Assembly (NCBI RefSeq): GCF_003837805.1
Contig: NZ_RQIT01000001.1
Span: forward strand, 620,001 to 684,000
Length of the DNA: 64,000 nucleotides
Origin: Bradyrhizobium sp. RP6
GTDB taxonomy: Bacteria > Pseudomonadota > Alphaproteobacteria > Rhizobiales > Xanthobacteraceae
Reading direction: 5' to 3'
Part shown: piece after piece, positions 1 to 6,513 of the stretch
How the letters are laid out: every line of letters begins with the position of its first letter
Position numbering within the stretch: the stretch's first letter is position 1
Program-made: the position numbers and the translations under genes
The notes under the pieces: generated by a model
Told to the model about the DNA's origin: nothing
Database searches by the model: none
Seen by the model: only the letters and a program-made list of their open reading frames with translations

Positions 1-432
1 GCCGGCAATCGGCGCCTTGAGCTCGTAGACGGTGAGACTCTGGTTGCTCTCGATCGCGGCGAGCAGATCGTCCTTGGCGACCTTGTCGCCGATGCGCTTC
101 AGAATGGATTTGACGACACCCGGAAAGCGCGGCGTCACCTGCACCACGGCTTCCTGGTTGGCGCGCAGGATGCCGTTGAAGGACAACGTGTCGGTCAGCG
201 TTGCGCTCGCGGCCTCCGCCAGGGTTACCCCCGCAGCCGCCAGCTTCACGTCGGAGATGCGGATGCGGTCGGCGCCGTGCTCGTCCTGCTCGACATGGTC
301 GTTCGGCTTCTTCTGTTCGGAATGTTCGGCGTGCTCGGTGTGTGCGAGCTTGGCCGGGGCGAGCAGGGAATAGCCGTAAGCGCCGAGCGCGGCGGCAACA
401 ATGGCGACGAGGAGGGTGGAGAAAGTTTTCAT
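1..432 (-). CDS. RND efflux periplasmic adaptor subunit (CzcB-like), partial
   Basis: This is the N-terminal 144 residues of a membrane-fusion protein; the C-terminus lies beyond the window start. It opens with a signal/anchor segment (MKTFSTLLVAIVAAALGAYG), followed by a His/Glu-rich linker at about residues 30-55 with several His, as in CzcB/CusB-type heavy-metal adaptors. A lipoyl/barrel-sandwich-like stretch with VVQVTPRFPGVV and the pattern GDKVAKDDLLAAIES follows. The start ATG overlaps the stop of the upstream TolC-like gene by 4 bp (ATGA), so the two are translationally coupled. Family knowledge: such adaptors join an inner-membrane RND pump to the outer-membrane factor for export of divalent metal ions. 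The metal cannot be told from this fragment. Confidence 0.88.
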   Translation of the reverse strand, partial: MKTFSTLLVAIVAAALGAYGYSLLAPAKLAHTEHAEHSEQKKPNDHVEQDEHGADRIRISDVKLAAAGVTLAEAASATLTDTLSFNGILRANQEAVVQVTPRFPGVVKSILKRIGDKVAKDDLLAAIESNQSLTVYELKAPIAG

Positions 433-1703
433 CGTGCGCTCTCCCGCGCCAGCGTGAAGGGATTGCCGACGAGGCCCTCGATGATCGCAACGCCGGCGTG
501 GAAATTCTGCAGCGCCTCCTGCTCGCGCAACCGCGCCTGGGTGACGCTCGCCTGCGCGTCGAGCACCTCGAGCAGGGTGAAGCGGCCCTGGCCGTAACCC
601 TGCGAGATCGCCTCGGACGCCTCGACGGCCTTGGGGATCGCGGTCTCACGCAGCACGGCGAGCTCGCGCAGCGAGCCCTGGACCGAGTCATAGGCGCGGC
701 CGGCAATCACGATCAGCGTGTTGCGATTCGCCTCGCGCTCGGCCCTGGTCTTGGCGAGGCTTTCCTGCGCCGAGAGGATGTTGCCCTGGTTCTGGTCGAA
801 CACGGGGATCGGCACGGAGACGGTCAGGCGTGCCGCATCGTCGCCCGTTTCGTTGAAGTGGCGCCAGCCGGCGGCGATACGCACGTCGGGATAGGGTTTG
901 AGTCGTGCCAGCAGCAGCTCGGCGTTGCGCTGCGCGTAAACGGCGGTCCAGCGCACCAGTTGCGGATTGGCATCGATGGCGGCGACAACCGCCTGGAAGG
1001 CGGGCGGCCGTCCGGTGGTGTCGAGCCGGCCGGAAACCTCGCCGAATTTCACGGCTGGATCGCCCATCAGCACCGCAAGCTCGCGCCGGGCGCTGGCCAG
1101 CGTCGCCTTGAAGCGCTCGCGGTCAGCTTTCACCAGGGCGGAGGCGACCTCCGCGCGGCCGGTCTCGGCGGGCGAGGAGGCGCCGGCCTCGACGCGGCGG
1201 CGCAGGAGCGGCGTCAAGCGGTCGATGGCGGCAATCTGCTCGTCGAGGATCTGAATGCGCCGCTGTGCGCCGAGCACGCTGAGGAAGGCGATCGCGGTCT
1301 CCGACAGCACCTCCAGCCTGACGGCCTTGCGCTGGATCGCGGCGGCTTCGACGCCGGCGACGCCTGCGGCAATCCGCGCATCGCGCTTGCCGAACAGCTC
1401 GAAGGCCTGGCTGATCTGCAGCGTGGTCTCGGCCGATCGCGTCCCGCGATATTTGCCCGAGCCGAAAGAATCATCCTGTTCGTAGGACAGTTCCGGGTTG
1501 AGGAGGGCGCCCGCCTGGATGCGCTGGCCGGTGGCGATGCCGACGTCGCGCTCGGCCGCCGTCAGGCGCGGACTTGCGGCCAGCGCGCGCGACAACGCGC
1601 TCCGCATCGTCAAAGTCTGGGCGTGAGTCGGCGCAATCGCGAGTCCGGCAATCAGACACGCCGCCACGCACGCCAGGCGCGCGGCCATTCCTCTGGAGAA
1701 CAT
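429..1703 (-). CDS. TolC family outer-membrane factor (CzcC-like)
   Basis: This 424-residue protein is the outer-membrane channel partner of the adaptor encoded directly downstream with a 4-bp overlap. The start at 1703 is chosen because an AGGT-type ribosome site precedes it and because the protein then begins with MFSRGMAARLACVAACLIAG and a signal-peptide end at THAQ. The reading frame runs open further upstream to 1847 but that extension is not protein-like. Two OEP repeats are recognisable, the first with SALSRALAASPRLTAAERDV and the second with TAVYAQRNAELLLARLKPYPDV. Length and repeats fit the CzcC family. It probably works with the adaptor and an RND pump beyond the window edge to export metal ions. 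Confidence 0.9.
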   Translation of the reverse strand: MFSRGMAARLACVAACLIAGLAIAPTHAQTLTMRSALSRALAASPRLTAAERDVGIATGQRIQAGALLNPELSYEQDDSFGSGKYRGTRSAETTLQISQAFELFGKRDARIAAGVAGVEAAAIQRKAVRLEVLSETAIAFLSVLGAQRRIQILDEQIAAIDRLTPLLRRRVEAGASSPAETGRAEVASALVKADRERFKATLASARRELAVLMGDPAVKFGEVSGRLDTTGRPPAFQAVVAAIDANPQLVRWTAVYAQRNAELLLARLKPYPDVRIAAGWRHFNETGDDAARLTVSVPIPVFDQNQGNILSAQESLAKTRAEREANRNTLIVIAGRAYDSVQGSLRELAVLRETAIPKAVEASEAISQGYGQGRFTLLEVLDAQASVTQARLREQEALQNFHAGVAIIEGLVGNPFTLARESAR

Positions 1704-1758
1704 GAAGTCGACCTGTAAAGGATGAACCCAATGGGCGCGGGACGCCCGACCAATCCGT

Positions 1759-2118
1759 TCAGGCAATATGTTTGGGAGGCGGGGAGTCGGTGTCGAGGAC
1801 AATTCCGGCGAGCCGGGGCGCATGTTGTGGGCTCGCTGCGGAAACAAGCGCGACCGATGCGGTCGACGGCGCCGGCTGTGTGACCGTCAGCGAAAAACAG
1901 CCATGACAATGATGGCTGCCGATGACCTTGTGGTCGCCGTGGCCTGCGGGGCTATCCAGGGCCGCGATCTCCGAGCCGCCGCCGGGCGTGGTGACGTCGA
2001 TGCCGTGCGAGCCGTGCAACGCGCTCGCGAGCAGATAGACCGCCGCGATCAGCACAGCCAGCAACCCGCGCCAGTTGCGCGGGCGGCAAGATCCTGAGGG
2101 CTGGCGGTTTGCGAGCAC
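1759..2118 (-). CDS. small His/Cys-rich secreted or membrane protein upstream of metal efflux genes
   Basis: A protein of about 119 residues with a hydrophobic N-terminal segment (LLAVLIAAVYLLASALHG) followed by a His-rich periplasmic part carrying GHGDHK and SHHCHGCF. A GTG at 2118 is proposed as start because residues upstream are not protein-like; the frame is open to 2226. It precedes the CzcC-like gene in the same direction by about 55 bp, so it is probably the first gene of the efflux operon. The SHHCHGCF motif and His spacing suggest metal binding, and DUF2946-like proteins are common in such positions, but that family assignment is tentative. Confidence 0.6.
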   Translation of the reverse strand: MLANRQPSGSCRPRNWRGLLAVLIAAVYLLASALHGSHGIDVTTPGGGSEIAALDSPAGHGDHKVIGSHHCHGCFSLTVTQPAPSTASVALVSAASPQHAPRLAGIVLDTDSPPPKHIA

Positions 2119-2238
2119 GACGTCACTCTGGTTGCGGTCTATGCCCGGCCTAGCATGGGCGCGGGAACAGTGTCGACCCGCAACATTGTTGCGTCGCTGG
2201 AACAATTGCCGCCGCGGCGCCTGCATCGCCAGCGCCTC

Positions 2239-2478
2239 TCACTGGCTGGTAATGACCCGCCGGTGCGAGGCCATGGCTTCGATGGCGGTCGTCGGGGCCG
2301 GCTCCGGAACGTCGTTGCCGTCTTCCGCCACGGTAATGACGGCGCGACAACTCGCCTCCATCGCCCGTTCCAGCCATTTGATGGCTTCATCGATCCACTG
2401 GTCGTGGTGCTCGGGATCGGCGAGGGCCTTCTCCCGGAATGCGTCGGCTTGATGCAGGCACGCCGTTCTGCGATCCAC
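2239..2478 (-). CDS. hypothetical protein, Bradyrhizobium-type
   Basis: A protein of about 79 residues with a charged helical pattern (DQWIDEAIKWLERAM) and no recognised domain, no signal peptide and no membrane segment. The frame is open up to an ATG at 2718, but a strong hairpin at 2592-2622 lies inside that extension, which argues for the internal GTG at 2478, preceded by GGGAGAGG. It stands alone between the efflux operon and the plus-strand membrane-protein genes. Similar short proteins are common in Bradyrhizobium genomes, but I know of no function. Confidence 0.5.
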   Translation of the reverse strand: MDRRTACLHQADAFREKALADPEHHDQWIDEAIKWLERAMEASCRAVITVAEDGNDVPEPAPTTAIEAMASHRRVITSQ

Positions 2479-2591
2479 GCGCCTCTCCCGATCTGGAGGT
2501 CCCGCCCCGATCGCATCTTTGATGATCCCGAAGCCGGCGTCGTTAACATAGGACAGGAGTGGGGAGCGATCAGGTCTCAGCAAATGCGGAA

Positions 2592-2622
2592 GGGCCCCAG
2601 CCGGAATGACCGGCTGAGGCCC
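2592..2622. terminator. strong hairpin, possible terminator
   Basis: Two 13-nt arms (2592-2604 and 2610-2622) flank a 5-nt loop. On the plus strand there is one C-A mismatch; on the minus strand the same position forms a G-U wobble, so the RNA hairpin is better on the minus strand. No clear T tract follows on either strand, so intrinsic termination is uncertain. Confidence 0.4.
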
Positions 2623-2760
2623 GTTGTGCTCACAATCTTCATCCTCGGGACTCCCGCAGATAATTCGCATCTCGCCGGTTCGTTCCCGCGCATCGCTGGA
2701 ATTTGGAACGTTCCTCATACGTCGCGATTAGCGACCAGAAGAAACTGAGGAGGACGGACA

Positions 2761-2835
2761 ATGGACGGACTGATTTATCTGATCGGCTTGATCGTCGTGA
2801 TCATGGCGATCCTGTCGTTCTTCGGCCTGCGCTGA
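2761..2835 (+). CDS. 24-residue single-span membrane peptide
   Basis: The peptide begins MDGLIYLIGLIVVIMAI and ends SFFGLR, one hydrophobic helix with a short polar end. The start is preceded by a very strong ribosome site (GAGGAGGACGGACA before ATG), which is the main reason to accept so short a gene. It ends 10 bp before the next plus-strand gene, also a membrane protein, so the two are likely cotranscribed. A weak GGAAC motif lies at 2705-2709, but the matching -10 of an EcfG promoter is poor. Function unknown. Confidence 0.65.
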   Translation: MDGLIYLIGLIVVIMAILSFFGLR

Positions 2836-2845
2836 GAGAACGACA

Positions 2846-3733
2846 ATGGAAACTCTCGTACGGGAAGACGTGATGGAGGGCGGCGCGGCGACTGCCGACG
2901 ACCGCCGGACCATCCGGTGGAGCTCGGTGTTCGCCGGCGCTCTCGCCGCCGGCGCAATGTCGTTCATCTTGATCGGCTTTGGCGTTGCCATCGGTCTCGG
3001 CGTCAGTTCGGCCTCGCCGACATGGCGCGATGCTTCGGCAGCCCTGGCGCTGCTCTCCGGGCTGTATCTGATCATCCAGGCGATCATCAGCTTCGGCTTC
3101 GGCGGTTACATCGCCGGCCGGACGACGCGTCCGGCGCCCGCGCTGGCGACGATCGAAGACGATGGCGAGCGGCGGGACGGCCTGCATGGGCTGACGTCCT
3201 GGGCCCTGGCCGTACTGGCCGGCGCGGCTCTGCTCGCCCTGCTCGGGGCATCTGCGGTTGACCGTTCGCCGATGCGTAGCTCGGCCAGCAATTCGTCCGC
3301 GGCCGAGCCTCTGCTCAGCTATGAGCTCGACAAGCTGTTCCGCGCGCCGCGCCGCGCGCCAAATGTCGATCTGAGGGAAGCACGGGCTGAAGCGGGACGC
3401 ATCCTGATGACGTCGTCCAGCCACAGTGGCGTCACCACCGACGACAGGACCTATCTCGTGCAGCAGGTGGCCGCGCTCACAGGTCTGGCGGCGCCCGATT
3501 CCGAAAAACGGGTCGACGCGCTGATCGCGGAGTCCAGGACGGCCATCAACCGGGCGCGGCGCAACTCGATCATCGTGGCGTTCTCGATCGCCGCCGCGAC
3601 CCTGATTGGCGCGGCGGTGGCGTGGGCTGCGGCCGTCGCCGGCGGCCGGCATCGCGACGGAGAACCGTTGCCGAACTGGATGGCGAGCTCAAATCGCTTC
3701 CATCGCAGTCCGCGCGCGATGCCGGTGCCGTAA
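2846..3733 (+). CDS. membrane protein of unknown function
   Basis: A 295-residue protein with four or so transmembrane segments: about residues 28-52 (SSVFAGALAAGAMSFILIG), 67-92, 118-138 and 233-258. The middle part is polar. An RxIxWSSVFAG start is typical of small membrane proteins widespread in Bradyrhizobium and Methylobacterium, often in stress-related loci, but I cannot name a family with certainty. It follows the 24-residue peptide gene by 10 bp and faces pepT convergently across a hairpin terminator. Confidence 0.75.
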   Translation: METLVREDVMEGGAATADDRRTIRWSSVFAGALAAGAMSFILIGFGVAIGLGVSSASPTWRDASAALALLSGLYLIIQAIISFGFGGYIAGRTTRPAPALATIEDDGERRDGLHGLTSWALAVLAGAALLALLGASAVDRSPMRSSASNSSAAEPLLSYELDKLFRAPRRAPNVDLREARAEAGRILMTSSSHSGVTTDDRTYLVQQVAALTGLAAPDSEKRVDALIAESRTAINRARRNSIIVAFSIAAATLIGAAVAWAAAVAGGRHRDGEPLPNWMASSNRFHRSPRAMPVP

Positions 3734-3746
3734 GCTCGAAAACAAA

Positions 3747-3768
3747 TGGCCGGGCGCAAGCCCGGCCA
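3747..3768 (-). terminator. intrinsic terminator after pepT
   Basis: A perfect 9-bp stem (3747-3755 with 3760-3768) closes a GCAA tetraloop. On the minus strand it is followed by TTTGTTTTCG. It lies 22 bp past the pepT stop and between convergent genes, so it may serve both strands. Confidence 0.7.
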
Positions 3769-3790
3769 TAACGGACGCCGTCGAGAAGCC

Positions 3791-5041
3791 TCAGGCCTTC
3801 TCCTCCCAGATCATCGCCAGATGCACGATGGTCTGCACCGCCTTTTCCATGTCCTGCCGGCTGACCCATTCCAGCCGCGAATGGAACGCGTGTTCGCCGG
3901 CGAAGATGTTGGGGCAGGGCAGGCCCATGAAGGACAGGCGGGAGCCGTCGGTGCCGCCCCGGATGGCAGTGCGCATCGGGCGCAGGCCGGCGCGGCGGAT
4001 GGCTTCGACGGCATATTCGACGACATGCGGGTGCCGATCGATCACCTGCTTCATGTTGCGGTACTGCTCCTTGACCTCGAACTTGTAGGTCGAGCGCGGA
4101 TAGTCCTTCATCACGTCCTCGACGATGGTCTCGAGCAGAACCTCTTTCTCCTTCAGCCCTTCCTCGGTGAAGTCGCGGACGATGAAGGAGAGCGTCGCCT
4201 GTTCCAGGGCTCCCTCGATGCCGATCGGATGCAGAAAGCCCTGCTTGCCCGAGGTCGTCTCCGGCGAGCAGCCTTCCTTCGGCAGACGCTCGACGATGGC
4301 CGCGGCGATCTTGATGGCGTGCTCCATCTTGCCCTTGGCGTAGCCGGGATGGGCGCTGACGCCGTTGATGGTGATGGTGGCGCCGTCGGCCGAGAAGGTC
4401 TCGTCCTCGATGCAGCCGGCGCTTTCGCCGTCCATGGTGTAGCCGAAATCGGCGCCCAGCTTCTTCAGGTCGACATTGTCGACGCCGCGGCCGATCTCCT
4501 CGTCCGGCGTGAACAGGATCTTGATGGTTCCGTGCTTCACATCGGGATTGTTGATGAAGAAATGCGCGGCATCCATGATCTCGGCGACACCGGCCTTGTT
4601 GTCGGCCCCCAGCAGCGTGGTGCCGTCGGTGGTGATGATGTCGTTGCCGATCTGGTTCTTCAGCGCCGGGTGCTCGGCAAAGCGGATCACCTGGCTGGTG
4701 TCGCCGGGCAGCACGATGTCGCCGCCGCGATAGTTCTTCACGATTTGCGGCTTGACGTCCTTGCCGGTGACGTCGGGAGACGTGTCCATGTGCGAGCAGA
4801 AGCAGATCACCGGCACCTTCTTTTCGGTGTTGGCCGGGATCGTTCCATAGACGTAGCCATAATCGTCGAGATGCGCGTCCTCGACGCCCATGGCCTTCAA
4901 CTCGGCGGCGAGCACGCGGCCGAGATCCTTCTGCTTCTCGGTCGAGGGGGAGCTGGGGGATTCCGGATCGGACTGGGTGTCGATGGTGACATAGCGCAGG
5001 AAGCGCTCGGTCACGGTATGCGAAAAGGTGAGGGAGGACAT
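3791..5041 (-). CDS. pepT: peptidase T (tripeptide aminopeptidase)
   Basis: A 416-residue cytosolic M20B metallopeptidase that removes N-terminal residues from tripeptides. Visible family signatures are FCSHMDTSPD (first zinc ligand and catalytic Asp), GADNKAGVAEIM (bridging Asp), LFTPDEEIGRG (catalytic Glu pair), DGESAGCIEDE and, near the C-terminus, IRGGTDGSRLSFMGLPCPN. Length matches the family (about 410). It begins with MSSLTFSHTVTERFLRYVTI, the usual PepT start. It is monocistronic, with its own hairpin terminator. Confidence 0.95.
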   Translation of the reverse strand: MSSLTFSHTVTERFLRYVTIDTQSDPESPSSPSTEKQKDLGRVLAAELKAMGVEDAHLDDYGYVYGTIPANTEKKVPVICFCSHMDTSPDVTGKDVKPQIVKNYRGGDIVLPGDTSQVIRFAEHPALKNQIGNDIITTDGTTLLGADNKAGVAEIMDAAHFFINNPDVKHGTIKILFTPDEEIGRGVDNVDLKKLGADFGYTMDGESAGCIEDETFSADGATITINGVSAHPGYAKGKMEHAIKIAAAIVERLPKEGCSPETTSGKQGFLHPIGIEGALEQATLSFIVRDFTEEGLKEKEVLLETIVEDVMKDYPRSTYKFEVKEQYRNMKQVIDRHPHVVEYAVEAIRRAGLRPMRTAIRGGTDGSRLSFMGLPCPNIFAGEHAFHSRLEWVSRQDMEKAVQTIVHLAMIWEEKA

Positions 5042-5145
5042 TTCTGGTCGAACCGCCGAGATTGAGGGAAGCAGGCGGTATATCAGAAAAGCCGGCCACG
5101 ATGCGGCCCGAACGAACTCCGATCAGGGCTAGTGAACCGTAAGCG

Positions 5146-5475
5146 CTAGATCGCCTCTTTCAGTTCCTTCACCGGGCGGAACGCGACCTTCCGGCTGGCC
5201 TTGATGTGGATCGCTTCGCCGGTGCCGGGATTGCGGCCGGTGCGGGCGGCGCGCTTGCGGACCTGGAGGATGCCGAGCCCCACGATGCGGACACGGTCGC
5301 CTTTCTTGAGGTGCTTGGTGATCAGGTCGACCATGTCGGTCAGGACGGCTTCGGCGTGCTTTTTCGAGAGGTCCTGGCGCTCCGCGATGTCCGCGGCGAG
5401 GTGCTTGAGCGTGATGGTCGCGGGAGCGGCTGCCTTCTTCGCCGAATCCTTCTTAGCCGAATCCTTCTTAGCCAT
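5146..5475 (-). CDS. HU family DNA-binding protein
   Basis: A 109-residue nucleoid protein. The C-terminal 90 residues carry the HU/IHF fold with GDRVRIVGLGILQVRKRAARTGRNPGTGEAI, the DNA-binding arm. The N-terminus is an unusual Lys/Ala-rich tail (MAKKDSAKKDSAKKAAAPA). It is encoded in part by a perfect 15-bp tandem duplication at 5441-5470. The start at 5475 is preceded by GAGGAGGCC. Basic N-terminal tails of this sort are seen in several rhizobial HU paralogues; they may add non-specific DNA contacts. Confidence 0.92.
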   Translation of the reverse strand: MAKKDSAKKDSAKKAAAPATITLKHLAADIAERQDLSKKHAEAVLTDMVDLITKHLKKGDRVRIVGLGILQVRKRAARTGRNPGTGEAIHIKASRKVAFRPVKELKEAI

Positions 5476-5667
5476 GACTGGCCTCCTCGATTCCACTGAC
5501 AGGAAAGCCCCGGAAAAGTGTCGGGATCCCTCTAAGTCTCGGAAGGCGTAGACGATTCGGGCGTGGGCTGACTATGGCCGGAGTTCCCTCCGGACGTCGG
5601 CCATCATTGGCGCAGATGCGACAAGAGTCGAGAAATTCGGGTTAAGGCTATGAAGGGATTGCCAAAA

Positions 5668-5744
<77 letters not shown>

Positions 5745-5849
5745 GTGGTTCGCTCGAAGCGCGCGGAACGAGGGGGGACTTAAAGGGGGGACATGGTGAA
5801 GTCAAGGACGTTGCGCTTTACCGGTCTGTCTCGGCTAAGCGTTGCACTG

Positions 5850-5879
5850 GAAAACGAAAAAGGCCGCCCGTGGGCGGCC
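5850..5879 (-). terminator. intrinsic terminator after small membrane protein gene
   Basis: The 8-bp stem GGCCGCCC/GGGCGGCC (5862-5869 with 5872-5879) is followed on the minus strand by TTTTTCGTTTT. It lies 26 bp past the stop of the 67-residue gene. Confidence 0.85.
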
Positions 5880-5905
5880 ATTGTCAGCCCGGAAGAGCGA
5901 CTTTA

Positions 5906-6109
5906 TTAGCGGATCTCCGACCTCGCCGCACTCGTCACCGCCACCGGCTTGCCGGCCTTGATCACGGGCGTCGACTGGGCCGTCTGGCTATAGTCCGCAT
6001 TGGTGCGGGCCGCGATCCCGAAGCCGGCCACGACGATGGCGGCAACCAGCGCCACCACCACGATTTTCAGGTGGGTCGCACGATCAGCAGAGTGAAATGA
6101 GTGGTTCAT
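5906..6109 (-). CDS. small single-span membrane protein
   Basis: A 67-residue protein with one transmembrane helix (LKIVVVALVAAIVVAGFGIA, about residues 14-33), a His-containing cytosolic N-terminus and a Thr/Ser/Ala-rich tail with VIKAGKPVAVTS. The ribosome site GGGAGGCTCAG precedes the ATG. It has its own terminator. Similar small proteins occur throughout Bradyrhizobium genomes; their function is not known to me. Confidence 0.75.
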   Translation of the reverse strand: MNHSFHSADRATHLKIVVVALVAAIVVAGFGIAARTNADYSQTAQSTPVIKAGKPVAVTSAARSEIR

Positions 6110-6513
6110 CTGAGCCTCCCGACGGGCTTTGCCGCCGTCTATGGCTTTGTCTTAAGGGCGATCTGTTTCCGGATGGTTTCGCGGGTTCCGTAAAATGGTT
6201 TCATCTCTCCGCCTGGCCGGTTTCGTCCGGAGACGGGAGCGGCGGGCCTCAGCGCAGACGAATTCCATGCAGGGGCAGGTCGGTCAGCTCACGGCGAGCG
6301 ACGCCGAGATGCTCGAGAGCGAGAAGAATGTGCGCCGATCTCGCTGCAACAGCGGAAACGTTGGAGCGCTTCTAAGAGTCTTTCTAAGAGGCTTTCAATT
6401 AGGGGATTCGCGCACCCTCACATAAGCGTCGCCGTCACGCACATGCCGTTCCGGGACAGGCGGCATGATGCATCGAACATGCAGCTTTGGGGGGCGCGTT
6501 GAACAGTTTTGGA
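6110..6513. other. intergenic region between divergent genes
   Basis: About 400 bp between the small membrane protein gene and the siderophore receptor. I see no convincing coding frame; the short open frames here lack a ribosome site and family resemblance. The right part holds a tandem TTCTAAGAG repeat described separately and presumably the receptor promoter. Confidence 0.5.
6370..6390 (+). promoter_or_regulatory. tandem TTCTAAGAG repeat, possible Irr/ICE half-sites
   Basis: TTCTAAGAG occurs at 6370-6378 and again at 6382-6390, a spacing of 12 bp. Iron-control elements bound by Irr in rhizobia contain TTCTAA half-sites, usually as an inverted TTTAGAA/TTCTAAA pair; here they are direct. 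The position about 125-145 bp upstream of an iron-siderophore receptor gene makes an iron-responsive role plausible. Confidence 0.4.

Noticed and set aside
201..1718. 505-residue plus-strand frame over the TolC-like gene
   Set aside because: No recognisable domain; the minus-strand TolC-like gene has signal peptide, repeats and coupled neighbour.
2705..2722. EcfG-type promoter for the 24-residue peptide gene
   Set aside because: GGAAC is present at 2705-2709, but no CGTT lies at 16-17 bp; only a weak CGAT-like match.
3570..5099. Long open frame antisense to pepT (509 residues)
   Set aside because: It is a shadow of pepT in another frame on the same strand; composition is Arg/His-rich and has no family features, while pepT itself is clear.
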